A stretch of 56,177 nt of DNA from an uncultured Alphaproteobacteria bacterium (lineage in GTDB: Bacteria; Pseudomonadota; Alphaproteobacteria; CAAHEQ01; UBA3637), in NCBI GenBank assembly GCA_944392125.1, contig CALXVP010000009.1, positions 1 to 56,177 on the forward strand, written 5' to 3'. Positions 29,187-38,395 of this stretch are shown here, one piece after another. Under the pieces are notes generated by a model that worked only from the letters and a program-made list of their open reading frames with translations, searched no databases and was not told where the DNA came from. Position 1 is the stretch's first letter, and every line of letters starts with the position of its first letter. Both the position numbers and the translations under genes were made by a program.

Positions 29187-29558
29187 ATGTCAACAGTATT
29201 GATTGTAGAAGATAATGAAATGAATGTCCGCCTTTTTTCGGATTTATTGAAATCAAAAGGATACGGCGTCATTGCCTGCACGGATTCAACAAAGGCCGTG
29301 CAAACCATAAAGGAAAATCGGCCGGATGTGGTGCTGATGGATATACAGATGCCGGAAATTTCGGGGCTGGAATTAACAAAGCGCATTCGGGCGGATAAAA
29401 GCATTCGCGAAACGAAAATCGTGGCTGTTTCCGCATTTGCCATGGATGAAGATATAGAGCGCATTCGGGCGGCCGGTTGCGATGATTATATTTCCAAGCC
29501 GATTGAAATTAACTCGTTTTTTAAAACGGTTGAGCAATATGCTTCTCCGGTAAATTAG
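29187..29558 (+). CDS. divK: Single-domain response regulator DivK
   Basis: A 123-residue stand-alone receiver domain closely matching DivK, which in Caulobacter and relatives controls the DivJ/PleC-CckA-CtrA cell-cycle pathway. It has the acidic pair Glu8/Asp9, phospho-acceptor Asp52 in VLMDIQMPEISGLE, and the conserved Lys in YISKPIEI; FAMDEDIERIRAAGC is characteristic of DivK. The ATG at 29187 is set by GGGAGGAG. The pleD gene that often follows divK is absent. Confidence 0.9.
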   Translation: MSTVLIVEDNEMNVRLFSDLLKSKGYGVIACTDSTKAVQTIKENRPDVVLMDIQMPEISGLELTKRIRADKSIRETKIVAVSAFAMDEDIERIRAAGCDDYISKPIEINSFFKTVEQYASPVN

Positions 29559-29908
29559 GTGTTATTTGACTGCTTTTTGCCGATTTATAGAATGAAAACG
29601 GAAGTCGAACAGTAACGGAGCGACATACCGATGTTTCGTGCACGGTAAGGTTGTGTTGCGACCGATAATTTTATCCGGAAAATTAAAAATAATCGGCGCG
29701 GATATATGGCAAGAGTGTCGATTTTTTTAATGTGAAATTTCATCGGAGGGATAGCGAATGTTGCCGTAAAAGGTAAATAAAAGATTAACAATAAAATCAA
29801 GAGATTGAAAAAATGATTCCAAAGACGGCAAAGAGCGAATAAACGCTTGACAGCGGGAATTAAATTTGCAATAGTAAATACGAAAAATGAACGGAAAGGA
29901 TAAGTAAG
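29559..29908. other. Gene-free gap ahead of the envelope operon
   Basis: 350 A/T-rich bases between divK and cdsA with no recognisable gene on either strand. A GGAGGG near 29744 precedes an ATG that runs only three codons. The cdsA ribosome site (GGAAAGGA) lies at the right edge. In many proteobacteria uppS occupies this side of cdsA; I see no trace of it. Confidence 0.6.
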
Positions 29909-30757
29909 ATGCATTCGAATTTGTTTTTACGGACGATATCGGCAGTGATTTTAGCACCGTTAGTCTTGGCAAGTATTTGGTTCGGAAAGTCGGTTTACGA
30001 GATTTATTCAATTCCCTTATACACAATTTTATTAGCCTCGTTCGGTGCCGGATTGGCATGGGAATGGAGTATTATGTTTGATAAAAAATTATCGGCAAAT
30101 ACGGTAATTATGGCGCTGTTTGCTTGTTTGGTAGCTTTTTTAACGGAGGGGAATCCCGAATTTGCCTTATGGATGTCATTACTCGGGATGACGATTGTTT
30201 ACTGGAAAACAAACGGCCGTTTGGCTTATTCGCTGGGAACGCTTTACATTTGTTTGCCGATATTATCGCTCGGGTATATTTATTATATTAACGACGGTGT
30301 CAGCCGTGAAATCGTGTTATGGCTGTTTTTTGTTGTCTGGGCAACGGATATCGGCGGATACGTTGTCGGAAAAACGGTAAAAGGTCCGAAATTGGCACCG
30401 AAAATCAGCGCAAAGAAAACATGGTCGGGCTTGGCGGGCGCTATTTTGTTTGCCATGTCGGTTGCGTATGTGTTTGCTTTATATTTGAAAGCATATAATT
30501 ACTTATCCCCCGAAAGCGGTGTAACGTTTGAACAGGTGAAGTTCGTATTGGTAACGTCGGCAGGGGTGTTGGCGGTTGTCTCTCAAATCGGAGATTTCTT
30601 TGAATCGTATATTAAACGGCGTTTAAATTTAAAAGATTCAAGCAACTTAATTCCGGGGCACGGCGGTTTGTTTGATCGTGTGGACGGGTTGTTGTTTGCC
30701 TCGGTTGCCACGGCTTTGATTATCGCGTGGTTCAATGATGGGGGGATGTTGTTTTAA
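29909..30757 (+). CDS. cdsA: Phosphatidate cytidylyltransferase
   Basis: Inner-membrane enzyme that makes CDP-diacylglycerol, precursor of all bacterial phospholipids. It encodes 282 residues with about eight membrane segments. The family signature near the C-terminus is intact: SYIKRRLNLKDSSNLIPGHG followed by GLFDRVDG. GGAAAGGA precedes the ATG. Its stop overlaps the rseP start by one base; dxr, frequently between cdsA and rseP, is missing. Confidence 0.95.
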   Translation: MHSNLFLRTISAVILAPLVLASIWFGKSVYEIYSIPLYTILLASFGAGLAWEWSIMFDKKLSANTVIMALFACLVAFLTEGNPEFALWMSLLGMTIVYWKTNGRLAYSLGTLYICLPILSLGYIYYINDGVSREIVLWLFFVVWATDIGGYVVGKTVKGPKLAPKISAKKTWSGLAGAILFAMSVAYVFALYLKAYNYLSPESGVTFEQVKFVLVTSAGVLAVVSQIGDFFESYIKRRLNLKDSSNLIPGHGGLFDRVDGLLFASVATALIIAWFNDGGMLF

Positions 30758-31860
30758 TGTTGACGACGCTTGTTTATATTTTTGCCTTTGTTTTTGTGCT
30801 GTCGCTGGTGGTTGTGATTCACGAGGGCGGACACTTTGCCGTTGCGCGGATGTGCGGTGTGCAGGTAACGGATTTCTCCGTCGGGTTCGGGAAAGAACTC
30901 TGGCACAGGGTTGATAAAAAAGGCACTCGTTGGAAAATATGCGCCATACCGCTCGGCGGATACGTTAAAATGTTGGGCGATGAAGATGCGGCCAGTGCCA
31001 AATCGTCAACAGACGGGATTGCGGCGGATATGGTTAAATATACCTTTTTGGCGCAACCGCTCTGGAAGCGGGCGGCGATTATTTTTGCCGGGCCGGGAAT
31101 GAATTATTTATCCGCCGTCGTTTTGTTGACGGGGATTATTTTTACGATGGGAGAAGTTGTCGTGCCGGCCGTTGTGGGGCACGTGAAACCGGAATCACCC
31201 GCAGCGGTTGCCGGTATGCAAGAGGGCGATAAAGTGATTTCCATCAACGGCGAACAAGTTGAGATGTTTCAAGATATTCAACGAATTGTTCGCGTTACGG
31301 AATTCGGGAAAACATTGAATGTTGTGTTGGAGCGAAACGGAAAGCAAGAAGAAGTTTCGTTGACGCCCCGAATTATGGATGATGCGGGAACGGAGTTCCC
31401 CGTTATCGGTGTCAGTCCGTCCCCCGAGTTGGTTGTGATGAACGATAACGTAGGATTGATGCAGGCATTCGGATTGGCTGTGCGAGATGTTTATCGGATG
31501 ACGGCGGATACATTAACTTATTTAGGGCAGGTTTTATTTGAGCATCGTTCCGCAAAAGATATGCGCGGACCGCTCGGTATTGCCGAAGCCTCGGGCGATG
31601 CGTTGCAGGGCGGGTTGCTTTCTTTGTTGATGTTTATTGTGCAAATATCTATAGCCGTCGGCTTTATGAATTTGTTGCCGGTGCCTGTGCTAGATGGCGG
31701 ACACTTGGCCTTTTATGCCGTTGAGGCAATCAGAGGGAAACCGCTTTCGGAAAAAACACAAAATAGTTTTTTGATTGCGGGAATGAGTTTGTTGTTTTTG
31801 TTGCTGGCTTATACGATGTTTTTGGATGTACCGCGCATTGCGGAAAGAATATTCGGATAA
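30757..31860 (+). CDS. rseP: Site-2 protease RseP (MmpA)
   Basis: Intramembrane zinc metalloprotease that cleaves anti-sigma factors and leftover signal peptides. It encodes 367 residues. The first membrane helix carries HEGGH (HExxH) near residue 22, one PDZ domain lies in the middle (about 125-195), and the third zinc ligand is in PVPVLDGGH. Having one PDZ rather than two fits the alphaproteobacterial MmpA type. Confidence 0.95.
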   Translation: MLTTLVYIFAFVFVLSLVVVIHEGGHFAVARMCGVQVTDFSVGFGKELWHRVDKKGTRWKICAIPLGGYVKMLGDEDAASAKSSTDGIAADMVKYTFLAQPLWKRAAIIFAGPGMNYLSAVVLLTGIIFTMGEVVVPAVVGHVKPESPAAVAGMQEGDKVISINGEQVEMFQDIQRIVRVTEFGKTLNVVLERNGKQEEVSLTPRIMDDAGTEFPVIGVSPSPELVVMNDNVGLMQAFGLAVRDVYRMTADTLTYLGQVLFEHRSAKDMRGPLGIAEASGDALQGGLLSLLMFIVQISIAVGFMNLLPVPVLDGGHLAFYAVEAIRGKPLSEKTQNSFLIAGMSLLFLLLAYTMFLDVPRIAERIFG

Positions 31861-31903
31861 GTATCGGAAAGAGGAAACCTGAAATTTAACCAGAGGACAC
31901 AAA

Positions 31904-34171
31904 ATGAAAAAATTTATCGGACTACTTTTACTAGGTTCAATTTTAACAACGCCAGCCGGTGCGGTTGTGCTGAAAGATGTTTCTGTCAGCGGAACAAAGC
32001 GCTTGGAAAATGCGACGATTTTGAGCTATCTGAATGTGAAAACGGGGCAAGATATTTCGGCTTCGGATTTGGATCAGGCAACGAAAACATTGTTTGCAAC
32101 GGGATTGTTTTCGGATGTCAGCGTTAAAATGTCGGGTAACACGATGGTTGTAAACGTGGCCGAAAATCCGATTGTGCACGAGGTGTTTTTTGAGGGAAAC
32201 GATAAGTTGGACGATGATGTGTTAAAAAGCGAAATTATGCTGAAACCGCGCACGGTGTATACAAAAAGCAAAGCGCAAACAGATGCCGACAGGTTGTTAA
32301 ACGTATATAAACGCAGTGGTCGGTTCGGCGCGACGGTAACGCCGAAGATTATTAAGAAGGATCAAAACCGTGTAGATGTTGTCTTTGAAATTGATGAAGG
32401 CGCAAAAACGGTTATTGAAAAAATCAACTTTATCGGTAATGAACAATATTCCGCAGACGAGTTAAAAGATGTGATGATTACAAAAGAAAATGCGTGGTAT
32501 CGTTTCTTTTCCAGCACGGATACGTATGATCCGGATCGGTTAAATTATGATCAGGAAATGTTGCGTCGGTTTTATTTACAACACGGATATGTTGACTTCC
32601 GCGTTAAGAATGCCGTTGCCGAGTTGATGCCGGATAAATCAGGCTTTGTCTTAACGATTGAGGTAGAAGAAGGTAAGCGGTATCGGTTTGCGCAACCGGA
32701 AATTATTGTTTCGTTGCCGGAATATAAAGGAAAAGCCAAAACGGATTTAAAATCTTATTTAGAGTTTAAAGAGGGCGAACGGTTTAACTCCGAACTGGTT
32801 GACAGAACGATTGAAAACTTAACGGATGAATTTGCCAATGCGGGTTATGCGTTTGCGGAAGTAACGCCCGAATTTTTCAAAGATGAAGAAAAACAAACGG
32901 TGCGTGTGGTTTTCCGCGCTCAGGAGGGTGCAAAGGTGTTTGTGAATAAAATTAACATTCACGGCAATTCCAGAACGCAAGATAAAGTTATTCGGCGGGA
33001 ATTCAGATTGAAAGAGGGCGATGCGTTTAACGCTTCTAAATTACGTCGGTCAAAGCAACGGGTAGAAAATTTGGATTATTTTGAAAAAGTAGATTTTAAA
33101 ACGGTTCCCGTTTACGGAGACAGTTCACGGACGGATATTGATGTGCAAGTTGCCGAAAAGTCAACCGGATCATTCAATGTGGGTGTCGGTTGGTCATCAT
33201 ACGACGGATTATTGTTTGAAACGGGGATAACGGAGCGAAATATTCTCGGAACGGGTAATATCGTGAATTTAAATGCGATGATTTCACAACGTGAAACGCA
33301 ATACACGGCCGGTTTGACAGACCCGTATTTCTTGGATTTACCGTTGCTGGCGGGAATTGAATTGTTCAGAACATCACGTGATAACAGTGATTACAGCTCC
33401 TACAGCTACAATTCAACCGGCGGTTCGGTGCGCTTTGGTTGGGATTATACGGATAGATTGCGCCAAACGGTCAGATACACATTACGGCAAGATGATGTGA
33501 CGGATATTGATGACGATGCTTCTATTTATATTAAGGAGCAAGACGGAAAAACAACGGTATCCATGATCGGACAGGATTTATCGTATGACAGACGTGATAG
33601 TCGAATTAACCCGACAGAGGGATATTATTTATCATTAGGAACCGATGTTGCCGGTGTGGGTGGGAACACAAAATTCTTCCGTGCAAACGTAACGGGTATT
33701 CAATACTTCCCCGTAACGGATGATGTGGTGTGGTCCATTCGGGCAGACGGCGGTCATGTATGGGGCTGGGGCGGACAAGATGTGCGGATTAACAACCGAT
33801 ATTTCTTGGGTGATGCTTCACTGCGTGGATTTGAATACGGCGGTGTGGGTGCCAGAGATCGTGTGACGGATGATGCTCTCGGCGGTAACTGGTATGCAAC
33901 GGCGTCGACGGAATTGGTATTCCCGGTCGGGTTGCCGAAAGAATTGGGAATCAAAGGGAAAGTGTTCTCTGATGCGGGCTATATCGGAAAGCCGGACGGA
34001 TATAATCCCGAAACGATGGAATATAAAGATTCGCTCAGAGCATCGGTCGGAACAGGTATTTTGTGGCAATCTCCGATGGGGATGATAAATTTGGATTTTG
34101 CAGTTCCGGTTTTAAAAGAATCGGGTGATAAAACGCAAGTCTTTCGGTTAAACTTCGGGAAAGGATTTTAG
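31904..34171 (+). CDS. bamA: Outer membrane protein assembly factor BamA
   Basis: Central subunit of the beta-barrel assembly machine. It encodes 755 residues: signal peptide (cut near residue 20, AGA-VVL), five POTRA domains (about 24-420), then the 16-strand Omp85 barrel. The protein ends in Phe (NFGKGF), the usual last residue of outer membrane barrels. AGAGGA precedes the ATG. Confidence 0.97.
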   Translation: MKKFIGLLLLGSILTTPAGAVVLKDVSVSGTKRLENATILSYLNVKTGQDISASDLDQATKTLFATGLFSDVSVKMSGNTMVVNVAENPIVHEVFFEGNDKLDDDVLKSEIMLKPRTVYTKSKAQTDADRLLNVYKRSGRFGATVTPKIIKKDQNRVDVVFEIDEGAKTVIEKINFIGNEQYSADELKDVMITKENAWYRFFSSTDTYDPDRLNYDQEMLRRFYLQHGYVDFRVKNAVAELMPDKSGFVLTIEVEEGKRYRFAQPEIIVSLPEYKGKAKTDLKSYLEFKEGERFNSELVDRTIENLTDEFANAGYAFAEVTPEFFKDEEKQTVRVVFRAQEGAKVFVNKINIHGNSRTQDKVIRREFRLKEGDAFNASKLRRSKQRVENLDYFEKVDFKTVPVYGDSSRTDIDVQVAEKSTGSFNVGVGWSSYDGLLFETGITERNILGTGNIVNLNAMISQRETQYTAGLTDPYFLDLPLLAGIELFRTSRDNSDYSSYSYNSTGGSVRFGWDYTDRLRQTVRYTLRQDDVTDIDDDASIYIKEQDGKTTVSMIGQDLSYDRRDSRINPTEGYYLSLGTDVAGVGGNTKFFRANVTGIQYFPVTDDVVWSIRADGGHVWGWGGQDVRINNRYFLGDASLRGFEYGGVGARDRVTDDALGGNWYATASTELVFPVGLPKELGIKGKVFSDAGYIGKPDGYNPETMEYKDSLRASVGTGILWQSPMGMINLDFAVPVLKESGDKTQVFRLNFGKGF

Positions 34172-34173
34172 AA

Positions 34174-34881
34174 ATGAATAAGGGAATTTCAGCAGGGATT
34201 AAATATGGCAGTATTGTTGTCTTATCCGCGGTATTGGCCTGTATCGGCACAAATGTTTTTTGTGGCAAAGGTGGCAAAACGGGCGTGTTGGATAATGAGA
34301 AGATTTTGATGACGGCCGAACCGTTCCAAGCCATTTTGGGCGAAGAAAGTCGGTATTTAAACGCTATCAAAGCGCGCCAAGCGGAAGATGAAAAAATGTT
34401 GCAAGGCGAATTAACGGCGCTTCAAGAAAAGATTAAAAAATCGGGCAAACCGGAAAATGCATTCCAAAAAGAAATTAACGCTTTTCGCCAAAAAGTTATT
34501 TTCTATAATCAAAAATACCAAGCGCAACGGAAATTGGTTGCGGCAGCCAGTCAGTCGGCACGGCAACAATTGGATCCGTTTGTGCGGGCCGTGTTAGATG
34601 AAATGGGTAAAGCGGGATATGATATTATTTTGCCGAAACAAAATGTGATGTATGCTGCTCCCGTTGCCGATATTACGGCGGATTTTGTGGAACGGTTGAA
34701 CGCAAAAGAAGTTAAAATTACGTTCCCAGATCCGATGCAATTTGCCGTTATGAATGCAAACGGCGGACAAGTAAAAGCAGGTGAAACGGCCACAAAACCG
34801 GCTGAACAGGTGAAGACGGATACCGAATCAAAGACACCTGCGCCGGTGAAGAAAGAGGGCGAAAAAACAAACACAAAATAA
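34174..34881 (+). CDS. skp: Periplasmic chaperone of the Skp/OmpH family
   Basis: A 235-residue protein with an N-terminal membrane or signal segment, a long coiled-coil region (about residues 55-125) and a Lys/Thr/Pro-rich tail. Skp-type chaperones hold unfolded outer membrane proteins. The call rests on coiled-coil form, the LDNEKIL start of the mature domain, and position between bamA and lpxD, where skp normally sits. It is longer than E. coli Skp (161). Confidence 0.85.
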   Translation: MNKGISAGIKYGSIVVLSAVLACIGTNVFCGKGGKTGVLDNEKILMTAEPFQAILGEESRYLNAIKARQAEDEKMLQGELTALQEKIKKSGKPENAFQKEINAFRQKVIFYNQKYQAQRKLVAAASQSARQQLDPFVRAVLDEMGKAGYDIILPKQNVMYAAPVADITADFVERLNAKEVKITFPDPMQFAVMNANGGQVKAGETATKPAEQVKTDTESKTPAPVKKEGEKTNTK

Positions 34882-34938
34882 ATACTGTTTGTTTGAAAAT
34901 CAGGATAATTTTAAAAGATAATAAGAACAGAGAAATAA

Positions 34939-35952
34939 ATGGCTGATACAAGATTTTTTCATAAAGTTGAGGGAGTAACATTGGCGGAGATAGCCAAAAT
35001 CGGGGAAATGCAACTGCCGACGGATGCAGACGGCACACGGCTTTTTACCGATGTGGCATCTATTGATCAGGCAGGGCCGAGCGAAGTAAGTTGGGCCTTT
35101 ATTCCGGCTATGCGAGAGGCTTTATCGCATACGAAAGCCGGTGCCGTGATTGTGCCCGAAAAATTTTTGGAATATGTGCCGAGCGGTGTTATTGCATTGG
35201 TTGCACAAGATGCGCACAGGGCTTATGGTTTGGTGGCATCGGCATTTTATCCGCGAACGGTAGAGGCTTATATTTCTCCGAAAGCAAATATAGACGAAAC
35301 GGCAGTATTGGGAGAAGGATGTCGGGTTGAGGCCGGTGCATTTATCGGCAAAAACGTTGTCCTCGGTGCTCGGTGTGATATTCGGGCAAATGCCGTTATC
35401 GAGGAGGGCGTTCGGATGGGTGATGAGTGCACGGTCGGGGCAAATGCCACCGTCTCACATTGCTTGGCGGGCAATAAAGTATATATATATCCGGGCGCCC
35501 ATATCGGACAAGACGGCTTTGGCTTTGCCATGTCGGCAAAAGGGCCGGCCAAAGTTCCGCAACTCGGGCGTGTTATCATTGGTGATGATGTGGAAATCGG
35601 CTCTTCCACAACCGTAGATCGCGGAGCTATGGGCGATACGGTTATCGGCTCGGGAACGCGGATTGATAATTTAGTGCAAGTTGCTCATAATGTGAAACTC
35701 GGCAGATGTTGTGTCATGGTTTCGCAGGTCGGCATTGCGGGCAGTTGCACGTTCGGCGATTTTGTTGTGGCCGGCGGACAAGTCGGCTTTGCGGGGCATT
35801 TAAATATCGGCACGGGGGCGCAAATCGCTGCCCAATCCGGTTTAATGGAAGATGTGCCTGCGGGAGCGGTTTTGATGGGGTCTCCCGCCGTTCCGCATAA
35901 AGAATATATGCGTCAGGTAATTGCCGTGCGACAACTGGCGAAAAAGAAATAA
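34939..35952 (+). CDS. lpxD: UDP-3-O-(3-hydroxyacyl)glucosamine N-acyltransferase
   Basis: Third enzyme of lipid A synthesis. It encodes 337 residues. The N-terminal substrate domain is followed by a left-handed beta helix of hexapeptide repeats (about residues 110-310). The catalytic His lies in the QVAHNVKLG segment and the HIGQDGFGFA motif is typical of LpxD. AGAAATAA-type weak ribosome site. It is followed by fabZ, as usual. Confidence 0.96.
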   Translation: MADTRFFHKVEGVTLAEIAKIGEMQLPTDADGTRLFTDVASIDQAGPSEVSWAFIPAMREALSHTKAGAVIVPEKFLEYVPSGVIALVAQDAHRAYGLVASAFYPRTVEAYISPKANIDETAVLGEGCRVEAGAFIGKNVVLGARCDIRANAVIEEGVRMGDECTVGANATVSHCLAGNKVYIYPGAHIGQDGFGFAMSAKGPAKVPQLGRVIIGDDVEIGSSTTVDRGAMGDTVIGSGTRIDNLVQVAHNVKLGRCCVMVSQVGIAGSCTFGDFVVAGGQVGFAGHLNIGTGAQIAAQSGLMEDVPAGAVLMGSPAVPHKEYMRQVIAVRQLAKKK

Positions 35953-35971
35953 AATTGATTATATCACAAAA

Positions 35972-35992
35972 GCAAAGAAGTTTTTTCTTTGC
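35972..35992. other. Hairpin between lpxD and fabZ
   Basis: A perfect 8-bp stem (GCAAAGAA with TTCTTTGC) and 5-base loop without a following T-run. It is not a standard terminator; it could stabilise or mark a processing point in the operon mRNA. Confidence 0.4.
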
Positions 35993-36017
35993 GGACGACT
36001 AACGGAAGGATAGAAAA

Positions 36018-36497
36018 ATGGAAGAACAAACACAAACACCCGAAAACATCATTGAAGAAATTCGGATTGATCAAATTTTAAAGTTATTACCGCATCGGTA
36101 TCCGTTTTTGTTGGTAGACAGATTAAAAAACGTTGTGCCGGGTGTATCGGGTATCGGTATTAAAAACGTAACAATGAACGAGCCGTTTTTTCAAGGACAC
36201 TTTCCCGAAAATCCCGTTATGCCGGGTGTATTGCAAATTGAAGCCATGGCACAAACGGCGGGAATTATCGTATTGATGTCATTCCCCGAAGAAGAACGCA
36301 ACGGAAACAGCGTTTATTTTATGACGGTTGACGAGGTGAAATTCCGTAAACCGATTTTGCCGGGCGATGTGATTGAATTTTCGGTTCAAAAAGAGCAAGC
36401 TGTGCGCAATGTGTTTAAATTCCGCGGGGAAGCCCGTGTGGACGGGAAACTCGTTTCGCAAGCCATTTTCAGCGCCATGGTATTTAAGAAACAGTAA
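36018..36497 (+). CDS. fabZ: 3-hydroxyacyl-ACP dehydratase FabZ
   Basis: Dehydrates 3-hydroxyacyl-ACP in fatty acid elongation and competes with LpxA/LpxD for substrate. It encodes 159 residues, a single hot-dog fold. The catalytic His is in GHFPENPVMPGV and the Glu in LQIEAMAQ. HRYPFLLVDR marks the N-terminal helix. GGAAGGA precedes the ATG. Confidence 0.97.
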   Translation: MEEQTQTPENIIEEIRIDQILKLLPHRYPFLLVDRLKNVVPGVSGIGIKNVTMNEPFFQGHFPENPVMPGVLQIEAMAQTAGIIVLMSFPEEERNGNSVYFMTVDEVKFRKPILPGDVIEFSVQKEQAVRNVFKFRGEARVDGKLVSQAIFSAMVFKKQ

Positions 36498-36556
36498 GGT
36501 AATACGGTTAAGCGGATTATTCGCATAGGATTATTTCCGAAGAAAAGGAGTATCAA

Positions 36557-37360
36557 ATGGTAAAAATTCATCCGACGGCGATTGTTGATTCAAAAGCGGA
36601 ATTGGCAGATGATGTGGAAATCGGACCGTATTGCACGGTTGGACCGCATGTTAAGATGGGGGCAGGGTGTCGGTTAATCTCGCATGCCGTGGTTGACGGA
36701 TATACAACCATGGGCGCGCGTAATACGGTTTATCCGTTTGCAACCATCGGTTTATTGGCACAGCATAAACGCTCCAATGCTCCCGATGCTTTGTTGATTA
36801 TCGGAGATGATAACACGTTTCGCGAGCATGTGACGGCACATGTCGGCTCGGAAGTGGATCATAAAATCACGCGTATCGGCAATCGGAATTTATTTTTGGT
36901 GGCCAGCCATATTGCGCACGATTGCGTGTTGGGCGATGATATTGTGATGAGTAATAACGCAACACTCGCGGGGCATGTTCACGTAGGTAATCGGGTAACA
37001 ATCGGCGGATTATCGGCCGTGTTGCAATTTACACGAATCGGCGAAGGAGCCATGATTGGCGGTATGTGCGGTATCGCGCGGGATTTAATTCCGTATGGAT
37101 TGGTGATGGGCGGTGTGCGCAGTGGAGTTGCCGGATTAAACTTAATCGGTTTGCAACGAATGGGTATTGAAAAACCGCAGATTATGGAATTACAAAAAGC
37201 ATATCACTTTTTGTTCGATAAAAATTCCGAAATGACATTTGCCGACCGCATTGATATTATGAACAAAAATCCGGAAATGACGGCAAATCCACTCATTTTG
37301 AAATTGATTGATTTTGTGCAACACCCATCTAAAAATAATATCTTACAGCCGGACGACTAA
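36557..37360 (+). CDS. lpxA: UDP-N-acetylglucosamine O-acyltransferase
   Basis: First enzyme of lipid A synthesis. It encodes 267 residues: a left-handed beta helix (hexapeptide repeats, about 1-190) then a helical C-terminal domain. The catalytic His lies in SHIAHDCVLGD. AAAGGAG precedes the ATG. Confidence 0.97.
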   Translation: MVKIHPTAIVDSKAELADDVEIGPYCTVGPHVKMGAGCRLISHAVVDGYTTMGARNTVYPFATIGLLAQHKRSNAPDALLIIGDDNTFREHVTAHVGSEVDHKITRIGNRNLFLVASHIAHDCVLGDDIVMSNNATLAGHVHVGNRVTIGGLSAVLQFTRIGEGAMIGGMCGIARDLIPYGLVMGGVRSGVAGLNLIGLQRMGIEKPQIMELQKAYHFLFDKNSEMTFADRIDIMNKNPEMTANPLILKLIDFVQHPSKNNILQPDD

Positions 37361-37372
37361 TTAAGGAAACAA

Positions 37373-38395
37373 ATGCAAAGCAAAGCGAATCAAGGTAAAT
37401 TGGGAATTATTGCCGGCGCCGGTGTTCTGCCGGCGCGCCTGATTCGTTTTTGCCGAGAAACGGGGCGTCCGTTTTGTGTAATGGCGCTAAAAAATCATGC
37501 CGAAAAAGAAAAGTTACCGCAAGATTGCAAAATTCAATGGGTGCGAATCGGCGCCGTCGGCGAAGCGTATCGGTTGATGAAGAGTCAACAGGTAACGGAA
37601 ATCGTGATGATCGGCAGTGTGCGCCGTCCTTCCGTTCGGGAGATTTTTCCGGATTTGATGGGGTGGCGACTGATTGGGAAAGTCGGCCTCGGTAAAAAGG
37701 GTGATGACGGATTGTTGCGACGGGTGATTCACGAAATTGAAAAGTTGGGATTTCGGGTGCGGGGCATTCATGAATTGATGCCGGAGTTGTTGGCGCCCGT
37801 CGGAATTTGGACGGAAAAACAGCCGACACTTACCGAACAAGCGGATATACGCCGTGGCTTTTTAACGGCAAAATTATTGGGAATGGCAGATGTCGGGCAA
37901 TCGGTGATTGTGCAAAACGGGCTTGTGCTGGCGGTAGAAGGCATTGAGGGAACAAAGGCGTTGATTGAACGTTCAAAGACGTTGCGTCGGAAAGGAACGG
38001 GCGGTGTGTTGGTGAAGACAATGAAGCCATGTCAGGAAACGCGCGCCGATATGCCGACAATCGGTGTTTCAACCGTGGAATCTGCTTTTGAAGCCGGATT
38101 AAAAGGCGTTGCGGTTGAGGCGGATAAAGTTTTGGTAACGGATGTTGACGGGATTATTCAAAAAGCAGATGAACTCGGCTTGTTTGTAGCGGGCGTAAGC
38201 GAAAAAGACATCATGTCGGATAAATTGGTGCGGTTGATGAGTGAAACGGTTGATGAAATTGCCGAAATGGCTGATACTGCGGGCGTCATACCGAGTGGCA
38301 AAGCCGACGAAGCAATCAAGCGGACAAAAAGCACAGAACATCAAAATGCCGAAGCAGATAAAAAATTGGAACAGAAACGGAGTAAGAAAAAATGA
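37373..38395 (+). CDS. lpxI: UDP-2,3-diacylglucosamine diphosphatase LpxI
   Basis: Cleaves UDP-2,3-diacylglucosamine to lipid X, the job done by LpxH in gammaproteobacteria; LpxI is the alphaproteobacterial form. It encodes 340 residues. Family stretches include LGIIAGAGVLP, IGSVRRP, GDDGLL, VKTMKPCQETRADMPTIG and the C-terminal EADKVLV. The usual length is about 280, so about 55 Lys/Glu-rich residues at the end are extra. The stop overlaps the lpxB start (ATGA). Confidence 0.93.
   Translation: MQSKANQGKLGIIAGAGVLPARLIRFCRETGRPFCVMALKNHAEKEKLPQDCKIQWVRIGAVGEAYRLMKSQQVTEIVMIGSVRRPSVREIFPDLMGWRLIGKVGLGKKGDDGLLRRVIHEIEKLGFRVRGIHELMPELLAPVGIWTEKQPTLTEQADIRRGFLTAKLLGMADVGQSVIVQNGLVLAVEGIEGTKALIERSKTLRRKGTGGVLVKTMKPCQETRADMPTIGVSTVESAFEAGLKGVAVEADKVLVTDVDGIIQKADELGLFVAGVSEKDIMSDKLVRLMSETVDEIAEMADTAGVIPSGKADEAIKRTKSTEHQNAEADKKLEQKRSKKK

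Noticed and set aside
29744..29770. GGAGGG followed by an ATG, as a leader peptide for cdsA
   Set aside because: The frame is only three codons long and no attenuator structure accompanies it.
37407..37829. 140-codon minus-strand frame
   Set aside because: Antisense shadow of lpxI, with no start signal.
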